NCBI GenBank assembly: GCA_014529385.2
Contig: CM043963.1
Location: 3,353,001-3,417,000 of the forward strand
Length of the DNA stretch: 64,000 nt
Source of the DNA: Adiantum capillus-veneris
Lineage: Eukaryota; Streptophyta; Polypodiopsida; Polypodiales; Pteridaceae
Direction of reading: 5' to 3'
Below are positions 1-12,500 of this stretch, one piece after another; within the stretch, counting starts at the first letter, position 1; each line of letters begins with the position of its first letter. Both the position numbers and the translations under genes were made by a program. Under the pieces are notes generated by a model. It searched no databases, was not told where the DNA came from, and saw only the letters and a list, made by a program, of their open reading frames with translations.

Positions 1-103
1 CCACAATGTGAGTCCAAATCCAAATCATTGTCATTATGTACCCGGGTAACAAAATCATACCAATTACAGTGGTGGCCAGCCACTGCAACATGATTTTGTG
101 ATC

Positions 104-332
104 GGTGTTGCCTCTCCGGCGAGTCTACACCAATAAAGTGTGCTGCCTAAATCGGCGAATCTGCACTAATGCTGCCTATATCGGTGGATCTGCATTTACC
201 ATTGTGAATTTTCAATTTATCAGTATGCTGCCTAAATCGACGGATCTACACAAATAACTGGTGTTGCCTAAATCGGCGAATCTACACCAATGTGAGCATT
301 TACACACTGCCTAAATCGGCGGATCTGTGTGC
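104..332. repeat. six-copy degenerate hairpin-forming repeat
   Basis: The motif TGCCTAAATCGGCGGATCT or a close variant occurs six times, starting near 108, 141, 172, 228, 264 and 308. Most copies have short complementary flanks that differ between copies: GGTGT/ACACC (first and fifth), GTGC/GCAC (second), TGC/GCA (third), CACAC/GTGTG (sixth). The core GCC/GGC also pairs. Spacing is irregular. No coding potential is seen. It may be part of an LTR or a decayed satellite. Confidence 0.7.
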
Positions 333-1389
333 ATGTGACCAATGGACTAGACAAGACATAAAAACCAAAACATTGACTACCTTTGTGACACCACATTGGA
401 GTTAGTTGAGTCGCAGAGTACTTACAATTTTTCTTGTTCACTAACTCAAAGCACCTAGCTCACGTGAGTAGCTGCATAGCTTATTGACAAACCATCTCAA
501 TGAAATTTCCTTTCAATACAATCAGAATCCATGTCTTTAGGAGTGTTGTTTGAGTATTCAGCGTAGAACACAATGGAGAGAAATGAAATAAGAAAAGAGG
601 AATGACTTTTGATGGAGGCAAGGGGGGGGGGGTATCGTTATCACTCCTGCACAAAAGTATAGTTAACAATTGCAAAATGTGGTAATTTTGTGTTGAAAAT
701 ATGGTATGTAATAGAATGGCAACCTGTTTAAGATAATGCAATGTATGTCGAAAGAAGAGAAGTACTACCTGTCCGCTCTAAGGATACCATTGTATAAAAG
801 GCTACACTTTGAACTCAACATGGAGGATGTTTATGACTATTTATACCAGAATTTAGGAAAAGAAATGCTTACAAAAACTTGCAAGCATATTTAGGGAAGG
901 TAGAAATGGCAAGTAAAATCACTAGTGTACCTGGAAGTTCGTTGACATGAAACAAATAGTCAAAGCTTTATCTGCAATAGTAATCCTCAAAAACAAGGGG
1001 GTAAGAAAAGGACGTTTGATCAATTGTAGAACTAATTGAAGCACACACTAATTGTTTGAACAGGTGAAAATTTTGTAATGAAATATACATTTTATTATTA
1101 TTATTATTATATAGCTATGTTTGCAAACCAAATTTTGTTCAAGAGCTCTATGCTACACGAGCTTTTTGTGTTCAAGTGTGAAGGAAATTTTCAATTATTG
1201 ATGACTTTTAATTTGGGTTTCGTATTTCGAGCTCTAAGAGAGGAATTGATTTATCAAGGCAACCATTATGCCAAGTAAAGAGAATTTGAAGGAAACCCCT
1301 ATTTAAAAACAACATATATCAGATAAATTGGTCACGTTATAGAGATATTTTATTAGCCATAGTAACAAATTCTGAGTGAGGAACGGAGG
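333..1389. other. no gene recognised
   Basis: AT-rich sequence with a G9 run near 623-632. The short open frames have no recognisable protein features and no splice context that convinces me. Confidence 0.5.
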
Positions 1390-2095
1390 GGCGGGGAGAG
1401 AGAGAAAAAGAGAAACGAAATGAAATGTTATATTCCTATGAATAATGAGACCAAAGTGATACAATCCTTGTGGGTCGACTCCAATGAGTGGGTGCAAAAT
1501 CAAAATGAAGTAAAGGAGAGACTCAGAGATTTAAACTAAAAATCCTAAAGTCGTGATGAAAACCAATATCATCATCGACAATGCGCGTGGGTGTCCGACA
1601 TTGGAGAAAGTATTGCAGTGGGCGCCAAAAAGCGTCCTCAATGTCCATTGCTGCAATAGTGGTACGGGGAGAGCAGGAAGAGGGAGAAATTGAGAGCAAG
1701 GTGAGATGAAAGAGTACATTACATGTCTTCAAAAGGTAAAATTATTGGTGATGCAAGTTGATACAATTCTTGTGGATGTAAACTAATGCTTGGGTACATA
1801 AATAAAATGAACTAAAGTGGAAAAAATTAAAACTAAAATTTGAAAAGCGTCAGACTGAAATCGAATGAAATCATCTTCATCATCGCTAATGCCGGTGGAT
1901 GTATGGCATCCGGAGAAAGTATTTCTTGTGGTCATTCAAGAGCTTCCTCGATGTCCGTCGCTGTAAGCGTTCGTAGTGGGAGAGGGAAGAGAGAGTGAGA
2001 AATGAAATGAAATGTTCCATTATCCGACTTCAAAGGCCTAGGGGAACAAAATACATCAGGTTGAGATCATCATCGTCGCTGCCCGAGGAGGCTTG
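1390..2095. repeat. tandem duplication, unit about 280 bp
   Basis: Two full diverged units lie at 1458-1735 and 1760-2036. Both open with GATACAAT(C/T)CTTGTGG and close with GA/CTTCAAAAG-like sequence, and share interior blocks such as GGAGAAAGTAT and TCATCATCG. A tail of an earlier unit (1390-1440) and the start of a further one (about 2060-2090) flank them, so at least three to four units existed. They are not coding. Confidence 0.75.
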
Positions 2096-2214
2096 ACAGC
2101 AGTCGTTGAGGAGCTTCGTCAATATTTGATTCTGCAGGTGGAACTATGGAAAGGGGGGATTATTATGCTCTCATTTGAGCGCCACAGTGGCCTACACCGA
2201 GCGTAGATGCTTCG

Positions 2215-2737
2215 TTGTTTAAATATAGCTGCAAGCTTTGATCTGACTTCAAGCTTTTCTTGAACCAACTCCGATTCTCTTTCGGTCAACCACGACGCCA
2301 ACAAATCTTCCTAGCAACGCCTCTAGAACTGCATGGAGTTTCTAAAGAAGGACTTTCTGATCAAGCGAGGGATCCTCTCTGATCATTACTTCATCAAAGA
2401 TCTTTTCTACGGCTGCATGTGTTGCAGCCTGCCCTTTCTCAAACTTTTCGGCAATATCGCGAACAGAAAAGCGCCTATGAAGCTCACCAAGACCGGCAGC
2501 TTCTTTTGCAACTATCTCCCTGATACAAGGTGAGGGCGAAGCTAGGTACTCCTCTTCATCATCAATGGTATAAATGGCAGCACCACGGCTGGAAGGAATA
2601 AACAAGCCATGGGGAGGTGCTACGAGCGGGACGTCAATTGCCATGCTTCCATGAGGTGCTCTACAGAGCTGTGGCTCATTTTCCTCACAGTAGTAGAAGG
2701 TGGGCTCTATGATTCTCTGTTGCAAAGGGCAAGGCAT
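2215..2737 (-). pseudogene. SCAB1-like actin-binding protein fragment (broken)
   Basis: Plant SCAB proteins bind and bundle actin filaments and act in stomatal closure. The minus-strand frame from 2737 carries, about residues 35-131, a segment I recognise as the SCAB N-terminal region, including the motifs FSVRDIAEKFEKG and DQKVLL. It ends at a TAG (2342-2344) exactly where the family continues with a KLR-like helix. The following 40 bases still resemble that helix. After a frameshift and a loss of about a dozen codons, similarity resumes at 2304-2215 (LTERESELVQEKLEV, the coiled-coil start). No intron separates the pieces. The stop, the frameshift and the lack of further exons indicate a pseudogene or gene relic. 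The identification is from memory of the family; an alignment would settle it. A functional gene with an unusual intron is much less likely. Confidence 0.55.
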
Positions 2738-2761
2738 CGAGCTTGGAGATCGCAGTAGGGG

Positions 2762-2763
<2 letters not shown>

Positions 2764-2845
<82 letters not shown>
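2764..2845. repeat. (AG)n microsatellite
   Basis: Uninterrupted AG dinucleotide run of about 82 bp directly upstream (minus sense) of the SCAB1-like fragment. It creates long artefactual Arg-Glu open frames. Confidence 0.97.
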
Positions 2846-2848
<3 letters not shown>

Positions 2849-3243
2849 AGAGATCAGCCAGTGTTTGGAGGATGCTATGCAGTGGTTGGGAAAGGTGGCG
2901 GGGCCGGCTACTTCATGTAGTTATCAGCGCCAGTGTTTGGCTGACGACTAGATTGGTGGTCTACCACACCAATGCAAGAGAGAGAGGGAGAGAGATTTAT
3001 ATCTGCCCATAGTAGCATGCAAAATTGAGGAGGGTGAGGAGAGTTGGCTAGTTGGCCAAATTTGGCTGCAGGTCATGCATGGTCGAGAGCAGCACCAGTT
3101 GCATGCGAAAGCAAAGGTGAGAGAGAGGTCAAAGAGCATGACGCAGCTGCAGTGGTTGAAGTCATGTGCAGACGCAAGCAGTGCAGAATAGATGGCCCAA
3201 AAAGGGGTGTTAGTGAGAATCAGCGACCAAGGGCGGCTCACTC

Positions 3244-3464
<221 letters not shown>

Positions 3465-3678
3465 ATGGTGGGCGCTAGAGCTAGGTAGGAAGTGTGTGGT
3501 AGCGACTGAAGACAGAGAGAGATGCTCGTAGGTGAGCTGAGTGGCCACCTTTGCATGCAGTGTAAAATAAATAAAAATAAAAATTGAGACAACTGGTTTG
3601 CATGCTCCTTATTGGCTATGTAGCATGAAGCAACCACCCGTTCACAGCGATCAGGCAGTTGGAGTTGGTGCCGCCATG

Positions 3679-3685
<7 letters not shown>

Positions 3686-3738
<53 letters not shown>

Positions 3739-3753
3739 GAGAGAGTGAGAGAG
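3686..3753. repeat. (GA)n microsatellite, slightly interrupted
   Basis: GA run with two single-base interruptions (GATAGA, GTGAGA). The sequence from here to 4050 contains no recognisable gene. Confidence 0.93.
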
Positions 3754-4050
3754 TTTACGAGGGCCGTCTTGTAGCTCACTACAGAGCTTGCGTGAGTTCG
3801 CTCTCTCTTGTTCTCAAGCTTTCTACGATTAGGCTCACCAAAGACTTCAAGCTTGATTTCTTTCGGCGGATACTCACCATTGGTTATCAAGAACACCAAG
3901 GAAAGAAAAACATGTACACAAAACGGCCATGGCAGCTTCTTTTTCATGCTATTTTTTTCCCCTAAAGGTCCGCCACCATGTCTACAAAGTACAATAGTTT
4001 CTGGGGTGTGCTTGTGTTTGAGGGTTCAAGTGTGTTCGAGAGTCGAGACA

Positions 4051-4372
4051 TGTAAAGAATGAGGATGCAAGAGAGCTACACAAGACAAGCACAAAGCACA
4101 CTGAGATGGAAAGCTTCTTCTTCTTCTTCACAGAAAAGAGAGTACAAAATGACTAAGTGCTAAAGCTGAAAATTAGCACATATGTACATGTGGTCACTAA
4201 GTGTGAACTCGCTAGAAGAGTACTAGGCTGGCACTATAAGTGTAGTCCAGCTGTAGAATCACTAGCAGAGATCCTCCGTATCGGTCACCTAACGCGCCAG
4301 TGAGTAAATGTCGTAAGCGGCCAAGACCCGTAGTGGATTCCAGCTCAAGGTGTAGAGCTCGACATCTCAACA
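4051..4372 (-). repeat. element A 3' LTR
   Basis: 322 bp, TGTAAAGAAT...TCTCAACA. It matches 19857-20178 along its full length. The pol frame runs through the PPT and stops inside it. Confidence 0.95.
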
Positions 4373-7311
4373 CTCCCCCTCGAGCTCTGCATGTCGCAGA
4401 GTCCAAGCATAGTCTGAAAACGTCGAAGCTTCTCAGCTCCGAGGGCCTTGGTAAAGATATCCGCTATCTGCTCCTCTGTGCTGACGTAGACCAAGTCGAT
4501 GTCGCCCGCCAACACTCGCTCTCGAACGTAGTGGTAATGGACCTCTATGTGTTTGGTCTTGGCATGGAACACTGGGTTCCTAGCCAACTGCATGCTGCTG
4601 AGGTTGTCACAATGGATGAAAATCTGCTGGTCCACCTGCACTCCCAAGTCTTCAAGTAATGTGCATAGCCAAGCTACCTCGCACGCCGCAACTGCTGCAC
4701 CTCTGTACTCGGCCTCTGTGCTTGATAAAGCAACCGTAGGCTGCTTTTTGTTGCTCCAAGTAACAGCAGCACTCCCAAAAGAGAACATGAAGCAACTCGT
4801 AGATCTCCTATCAACAATGCTACCTGCCCAATGTGCATTTGTATACCCATACAATGCTAATGGTGCATCTGCTGCATAGAACAATGCGTAGTCAAGAGTA
4901 CCTTGCACATACCTAAGTGTGCGTCGTACTCCATCCAAATGTGGCTTCCTCGGAAGCTTCATGAACTCACTCTCCAAGCCTACTGTGTAGCTCAAGTCTG
5001 GCCTTGTGATAGTCAAGTAGATTAGACTACCCACAATCTTCCTGTACATGTTGACATCCTCAACAACATCACCCTTCTCTGCACTCAGCTTTGCATTCAC
5101 ATCCAAGGGAATAGAAATTGGCTTACAATCAGCCATACCATACTTTGACAACATGTCCAAAGCATACTGTCTTTGTGATAGCCATACACCCTCTGGAGTC
5201 CTAATCACCTCAATGCCAAGAAAGTAGCGCAACTCTCCTAAATCTTTCATTTCAAACTCCTATTTGAGAAGACCCTTCACATGGTCAATCTCCATAGCAT
5301 TGTCACCAACAATAATAAGGTCATCTACATATATGGTAATGACCACAATCCCCACATCACTCTCACGTACATAGAGTGAATGATCGGCATGAGCTCTCCT
5401 AAAACCAATACTAACAAGATACTTGGCAATCCTGTCATACCATGCTCTAGAGCCCTGCTTCAAACCATACAAAGCTTTGAGAAGTCTGCATACATAATCT
5501 GGGTAACCTGGATCGACATAACCAGGTGGCTGATCCATATACACTTCCTCTTGCAACTCACCATTCAAGAAGGCATTCTTTACATCCATTTGATGCATAA
5601 TCCATCCTCTAGATGCAGCCACTGCTATGACAGCTCTCACAGTCGTCATCTTTGTCACTGGAGCAAAGGTCTCCTCATAGTCTATGCCATACGTTTGTGC
5701 ATAACCCTTTGCGACCAGCCTTGCCTTGTGACGCCCAATGTTACCATCAGCCTTATGCTTGGTTTTATACACCCATTTACAGCCAATAGCTTTCTTGCCG
5801 CTTGGCAATGGCACCAACTCCCATGTGTCATTTGCTTCCAATGCAGCCATCGCTTCATTCTTTGCATCATCCCAATGCACATTTCCAACTGCATCCTCAA
5901 AACATGTGGGCTCCACATCCTGTATCACCTTAGCCATGTAGGCTTGGTGATGCGCTAGATACCCATCATAAGTCAATTTCTGAACTGGATTTCTGACTCT
6001 ATTAGATCTGCGCGGTCCTGGGTCACTCCTTTGCCCTCTAGCATCTTCTTGTACTTTCCTTACACTAGGTGTCCTGACAGCCGGAATTCCAAATTCCTCA
6101 TCAAGACTTTGTTCAGAACCATCTGAATCCATGTCTACATGTGAAAAACCTGATGATGCATCAGTTATAAAGGGAGGTTCATCAACCTTTTCCTTTCCTT
6201 TTCGTGATACATTCCCTGTACCTGTTGGTGGAGTAACCTGCGTACGTAGTCTACCATTCCATGGTTTCTCAACAGAGCCACGAGAAGAGGACTCTTGTGG
6301 TCCACTCAAAACCTGTGACTATGGCCTCACATTTTGTACAACCACATCATCTTTTACATCAGCCCCAATAGTGCCATGTGCATTACTGTACCAGCTGCTC
6401 ATCTCATCAAAGACTACATCTCTGCTCACTCGTAATTCTCGTGTAGTAGGATTGTAGCACCTGTACCCCTTTTGTTCAAGGGAATATCCCACAAGAATAC
6501 ATTTCTCTGCTTTAGGATCCAATTTCCTACGCAACTCATCTGGCACATGCACGTAAGCTATGCAACCAAACACTTTCAAGTGCGCCAAATCAGGCTTTGC
6601 ACCTGTAAACTTTTCCTCAGGTGTTACATCATGCACCGCAGCTGTAGGTGTCCTGTTCATAATGTACACAGCTTTATTTACGGCTTCAGCCCAAAAATGA
6701 TGAGGCATGTTCTTCTCATTCATCAATGCACGTGCAACCTCTGTAATGTGCCTGTTTTTCCTTTCTGCGACCCCATTCTGTTGTTGAGTATATCTACATG
6801 TAAACTGCCTGCGTATACCATGCATTCGCAAAAAATCTGAAAAATCATTGGAGAAGTACTCTCCCCCTCCATCTGACCTCAATGTCTTGATTTGCATATC
6901 TGTCTCCTTCTCAATCATGACTTTGAAGTCTTGAAAGTGACCAAACACTTCACTTTTGTTACGCATGAAGTAGACCCATACTTTCCTTGTATGGTCATCA
7001 ATGAAAGAGACATAATACCTGCAACCATGTATACTTGCAGTATCAGTTGGACCCCAAACATCTGTGTGCACCACCTCAAGTGGCTTTTTACATACATTGG
7101 GCTCATGTGGAAATGAGCCCTTTGACTATTTTCCAAACTAGCATGCTGCACACACTTTATGCATACCATCCACCTTGAATTTGGGCAAACCTTTTACAAT
7201 CTGTTTTGATTGCATGCTGCGCAATCTCTGCTCATTGACATGGCCAATGCGTTTGTGCCAAATGTCAACATCAGCCACAACAGCTATGCCCTGTGCAAAT
7301 AATGCACCTTT
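4345..7311 (-). pseudogene. element A pol (integrase, reverse transcriptase, RNase H), with stops
   Basis: One continuous minus frame from 7311 to 4345 is broken only by TAG codons: two in the GAG-pre-integrase region (about 7126-7137), one near 6316-6321 and one near 5251-5259. The integrase core lies in 7074-6319 (HTDVWGP, LRSDGGGEY, QQNGVAERKNR). The reverse transcriptase spans 6309 to about 5150, with KARLVAKGYAQ and the catalytic YVDD at about 5320-5331. RNase H follows in 5250-4345, with SSTEAEYRG, HCDNLSSMQLA and the terminal KHIEVHYHYVRE block. Catalytic residues visible in IN, RT and RH look intact, so inactivation is by stops only. The frame begins abruptly at the element B insertion point and joins in the same frame with the gag/protease part at 18152-19539. 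Confidence 0.9.
4373..4381 (-). other. element A polypurine tract
   Basis: On the minus strand GAGGGGGAG abuts the 3' LTR, the normal plus-strand primer position. It is also read as Ser-Arg-Gly codons of the pol frame. Confidence 0.85.
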
Positions 7312-7975
7312 TGTTAAGTATGGAGCTTGATTTACGCTTGTAATTTTTTGTGGTAAAAGCGCACATTTGTAAGGCCCCCATTATGAGGAGAAGCCATCGT
7401 GCGTGAAGGAAAATCACTCACCGGAAACCAAAATTTTCACGGACAAGAATCAGGGGCAACTTTAAAGACCTCGGGGGCCTCCACCCCCGAGACTTTTTTT
7501 TTCCGGAATATTCTTTTTCGCGGGAATATTATGGCCGGACGACGGCCAGAAAGTGGTCGGAAAACAACCGGTCGGTTAGCCGGTGGCCGGTAGTCAATGG
7601 TCGATGGCCGGTGGTCGGAAGTCAATGGCTGGTGGCCGAATTCAAAAGCGGACTTGTCTTCTCAAGGGCGGCCACACATGGGCCGATTGGAGGGTCCGAT
7701 TTGGACTTATTCGCACAAGGACGGCTACACATGTCTGTCTCTCATAAGAGAGGGCAGCCCTTTTGGCCTATAAAAGGAGGCCATTTCTACACACATTTCA
7801 GAGTGTGAAGTTGATGCAACAAGGTGAGTGTGAGGTGGTGAGAGTGAAGCAAGGCGGGAGCTCCATTAAGGGTATAATCCCTTTGTAAACTACTTCTTGT
7901 TTTGAAGTACTAAAGCCATTGAGAAGCTGCTTTCCCGTGGATGTAGCCCACATTGGGTGAACCACGTATATCGTG

Positions 7976-8056
<81 letters not shown>

Positions 8057-8140
8057 ATAATCTCTTGTGTGTGAAATCTATCTCTCTCCATTAAGTAATC
8101 TACTCAAAAATCAAGTTTAGCTACGTCTTATTTCCTAACA
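7312..8140 (+). repeat. element B 5' LTR with internal (CT)n
   Basis: 829 bp, TGTTAAGTATGG...TTTCCTAACA. The U3 part has a GC-rich block of repeated GGCCGGTGG/GGTCGG motifs (about 7540-7640). A CT run of about 70 bp (7980-8050) lies in the transcribed 3' part. Confidence 0.93.
7769..7776 (+). promoter_or_regulatory. TATA box of element B LTR
   Basis: TATAAAAG sits in GGCC-TATAAAAGG-AGGCC context and is conserved in the right LTR near 17796. It is the likely core promoter for the genomic RNA, with the start expected about 30 bp downstream. Confidence 0.7.
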
Positions 8141-8142
8141 AC

Positions 8143-8154
8143 TGGTATCAGAGC
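8143..8154 (+). other. element B primer binding site
   Basis: TGGTATCAGAGC lies two bases after the LTR end. It is an initiator-Met tRNA type PBS. Confidence 0.93.
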
Positions 8155-8213
8155 AAGGTTTGCTCGTAGCTAAATTATCTCAAGGAAAGGATTCCTTGAA
8201 TTGAGTGGTAGTT

Positions 8214-9239
8214 ATGGCGGAGAAAGGGAAGCTCAAGATTGAGAAGTTCAACGGCAAAAACTACCAACATTGGAAGATGCAGATTGAAGACTATCTCTAC
8301 CAGAAGTACCTCTATTTGCCACTAGGCGGTCTTGCGAAGAAGCCCACAACAATGGCAGATGAAGCATGGATTTTCTTTGATCGAAAGGCACTGGGAACAA
8401 TCCGGTTAAGCTTGGCGTCAACAGCGGCCTTCAATGTTTCGGAGATGAAGACCACGGAGGACTTGATGAAGTCACTTGACAACTTCTACGAGAAACCATC
8501 GACATCCAATAAGGTATTTCTTATGAAGCGCTTGTTCAATCTAAAGATGGCAGAGAATGGTTCAGTTGCAGAACACCTAAATGACTTTAACACGAACATA
8601 AGTCAACTTCGATCAGTGAAAATCAATTTCGATGACGAAGTGCGAGCTCTCCTTATACTATCATCTCTACCGGATAGTTGGGACAGCCTTGTGATGGCTG
8701 TAAGTAATTCTATCTCTGGCACAAATATTCTTAAGTTTGATGATGTTGTGGGTGTTCTCCTAAGCGAGGAAATGCGAAGGAGAAGCACAGGAGAATCATC
8801 AAGTGCTGCACTCTCAGTGGAAACAAGAGGAAGGCTTAAGGAGAGGTTCAAAAACCAAAAGGGTCGTGATCGCTCAAGGCGGAGCAAGTCACGCACAAAG
8901 TCAGTTCTTGAATGTTGGAACTGCGGCAAGAAGGGCCATGTCAAGAAGGATTGCTGGTCCAAGAAGAAGAAGGAGACAGAGTCTCAAGACAACAAGCCAA
9001 CATCGGAGGCCAATGTTGCAGGTAAAGTAGAGCAAGATGCTCTAATTCTCTCATTAGACAATGTGTCTAATTCCTGGATAGTAGATTCCGGGGCTTCATT
9101 CCATGCGACACCACACAAGCAACATTTCCAAGACTACACCAAAGGTAATTTTGGGTATGTATACTTGGGAGATGATGAAGCTTGTGAGATTGTCGGCAAC
9201 GGTACAGTTTCTGTCAAAACTGCTAATGGAAATGAATGG
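8214..9239 (+). CDS. element B gag and start of protease (split by element C)
   Basis: The ATG at 8214 opens with MAEKGKLKIEKFNGKNYQHW, the Tnt1-type gag start. The gag helical domain is followed by a basic stretch, a CCHC knuckle CWNCGKKGHVKKDC (about 8912-8955) and the aspartic protease motif WIVDSGASFHATPHK (about 9075-9120). The frame is open to 9239, where element C entered. It continues in the same frame at 14422, so the insertion split a single polyprotein without other loss. Confidence 0.92.
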
Positions 9240-9466
9240 TGTTGGAATTAGGGTTGCAGAGAAACACACACAGCTTGGAGAAGACGAAGGAAGCTCAAGG
9301 CACACAATAGAGAGTGTATTCCTTAGTGTGCAATGGAAAGATAGATAGCCCTAGACTGATGGGCGTATATACAATGCACGGGGGAAAAAACCTCCTAAAG
9401 AGGGAAAAAATGCCCCGGCGGTCCTAGTGTGTTCACACACATCACTACCACATGTATATGGTAACA
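9240..9466 (-). repeat. element C 3' LTR
   Basis: 227 bp, starting TGTTGGAATTAGG and ending GGTAACA on the plus strand. It is a near-identical partner of 14190-14416. Confidence 0.95.
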
Positions 9467-9480
9467 AATCCCCCCTGGAG
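9467..9480 (-). other. element C polypurine tract
   Basis: Minus-strand CTCCAGGGGGGATT abuts the 3' LTR. Confidence 0.88.
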
Positions 9481-9541
9481 TGATGCGGTGAACGAGAGCT
9501 GGCACATGAGTAAAGGGAAGTGCCATGCCCTGAGGACAGGA

Positions 9542-12500
9542 TCAGTCCACAAAGGGGAGTAAGCCCAAAACTTTGCGGAAAGCTTCAAGCTTCTCACGAG
9601 ACAATGCCTTTGTGAAAAGATCTGCAAGGTTGTCCTGTGTTGGCACATAAGCCAAGCTGATCTCTCCTGCTGAGAGCCTCTCCCTGACATAGTGGTAATG
9701 CACCTCAATGTGCTTTGTGCGAGCATGAAAAACTGGGTTCCTCGCAACTGCCAATGCGCTCTGACTGTCAGTGTAGATAGTGTTGGCAGTGTCCTGTCCA
9801 ACACCCAAGTCAGCCATAAGGCGTCTGAGCCATACACACTCAACCGTAGCTGTGAAGACTGCCCTGTACTCAGCCTCACAACTCGAAGTGGCCACAATAG
9901 GTTGCTTCTTGCTCAACCATGATATACATGAACTGCCAAGCATGAAACAAAAACCACTTGTGGACACTCGCGTGTCAAAACAACCAGCCCAATCTGAGTC
10001 TGAAAAAGCATGTAAGTCTGGCGGCAATGATCCCCCCTTGGGATAAAACAAGCCAAGATGTAAAGTGCCACTAAGGTAGCGAAAAATCCTCTTGACAGCC
10101 TGCCAATGCTTAGACCCTGGGCTATGCATAAATCTGCTGACCTGCGAGACTGCAAACTGAATATCTGGCCTCGTGTTGCATACATAAATGAGGCAGCCAA
10201 CAGCAGTTTGGTAAAGAGTGACATCAGCAGGATCGCCAGCATCATGTAGACTCAACTTCAAACCTGTTTCCATGGGAGTGGCAATAGGTTTGCAATCCTC
10301 AAGTCCAAACTTACATAGCAATGTCTCTATGTAACTTTTCTGACACAAGGCAATACCACCATCACACTGCTTAAACTGTATACCCAAGTAATGATGCAAC
10401 AGCCCCAAATCTTTCATCTTGAAAGTAGCATTCAAATCAGCCTTAAATTCAGCAATATGTCTCTCATTTGGTCCAGTGATCAGCAAATCATCAACATAAA
10501 GAACCACAATGAGAAATACATCATCCTCACGCTTTACATACAATGTGCTTTCTGTTGGACTGTTACGAAAGCCTCGTTTAACCAAATGAGTGTCAGCTTT
10601 CTCATACCAAGCACGAGGAGATTGCTTCAACCCATACAAAGCCTTCTTACATTTGCACACTTTGTCCTCTTGTCCTTTTATGACAAAACCGCGAGGCTGC
10701 GTTACATAAACTTCCTCAAATATGTCACCATTCAAGAAAGCAGTAACAATGTCTGATTGATGTACATCCCAACCAAAATGAGCTGCCAATGCACATAGAA
10801 AACGCACAGTAGTCATACGACAAGTGGGAGCAAAAGTCTCTTCATAATCTATGCCTTTTTGTTGTGCATAACCCTTTGCAACAAGTCGAGCCTTATGGCG
10901 ATCGATCTCACCATCCGGCTTGCGTTTCAACTTGTAAACCCACTTCGTACCAATGGCCTTTTTGCCAGGAGGCAAATCACATAAAGTCCATGTGTCATTC
11001 TCTATAAGTGCATCATATTCTGATTTCATGGCAGCAATCCAATTTTCTGAATTATGTGCTTCATCAAAAGACAGAGGCTCCTCAACATCATGTAAACTAG
11101 ACACAGCCAAAGCATAACAATCTGATGCATAAGATGCATGGCGAGAGCCTGAACGAGTACGAGTAGATAAAGGTGCATCCAATTTACTGTCACGCAAAGT
11201 GTGCACCAGCCATTTTGGCATACCTCTAGCCTGCTCATTTTCAGCCCTTTCCTCATCAAGTACATCATGTACATCTGCATCAGTAATAGGCTGTTCTAAA
11301 ACATTTTCAGAAACCCCCATAGGCTGTACATTTGCCTCATTGGAACTTACATTCGTATTTCCACCACTGAAAAGAGGCAACAAAGTGTCATAAATGTCCT
11401 GTGAGCTTACATTACTGTCTCTAGTACATGACAGCAAGGGTTGAACAGAATCTTCCACAAACACTACATCCCGTGAAACCAAAATACGTTTTGTTTGCGG
11501 ATGATACAACCTGTAACCTTTGCTTTCAGCACTATAACCAACAAAAATACATTTGACAGCCTTATCATCCAATTTTCTGCGCTGCACTTGTGGCACCAAA
11601 GCATATGCCAAACAGCCAAAAACACGCATGTGCTCAATAGAAGGTTTTCTATCATGCCATGCTTCATATGGAGTAATAGACTGCAAAGCTTTCGTAGGAC
11701 ACCTGTTAAGTACATAAGTGGCACACATGATGGCCTCAAGCCAAAAAGAATGCGGCAAAGCTTGACTTTTGACCATACATCGTGCCATTTCCGTTAGTGA
11801 CCTGTTTTTCCTCTCAGCAACACCATTTTGCTGAGGTGTATAAGGCACTGTACATTGGTGTTTTATCCAACGACTAGCCAGAAATGCATTAAATTCATGA
11901 GACATATACTCCCCCCCTCGATCGGAACGGAGGGTGCCCATAGTACATTTTGAGACATTTTCAGCCATAGCCAAAAATTGTTTGAAGCACATAAAAACTT
12001 CGGACTTCGCTTTAAGCGGAAATACCCACGCATGCCTGGAGTAATCATCAATGAAAGTCACGAAGTACAGGTAATTGCCCAAGGACGGAGTTTGCATGGG
12101 CCTACAAACGTCACTATGCACAAGCTGCAACCTGCATGTGGCCCTAACTGAACCATCCTTTGGAAACTTAGAACGCTGCATTTTACCCAGAATACAGCCT
12201 TCACAAACATGTTTGATAGGTGCTTCAAGAGGCGGCAAAGAAGCAACCATATCAGATTTCTGCAAACGCAGCAAACTGGCAAAATTCAGATGACCAAAAC
12301 GTGCATGCCAAAGTTTTGCATCTGAAATAGCCCTTGAATCTGCAACAGCATTTGCAAAATTTTGTCCACACTTGTCATACAAAGTGAGCTTATACAGCCC
12401 ACGGCACAAAAGCCCAGATGCAACAATTTCATCACCAAAACTGAGATCATGAACTGTACATCTGTCATCCACAAATTTGACTACAAGTCCAAGTCTAGCA

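Noticed and set aside
2700-3012. Arg-Glu-rich open frames
   Set aside because: Products of the AG microsatellite, as are similar frames at 7798-8091, 32349-33000 and 56090-56440.
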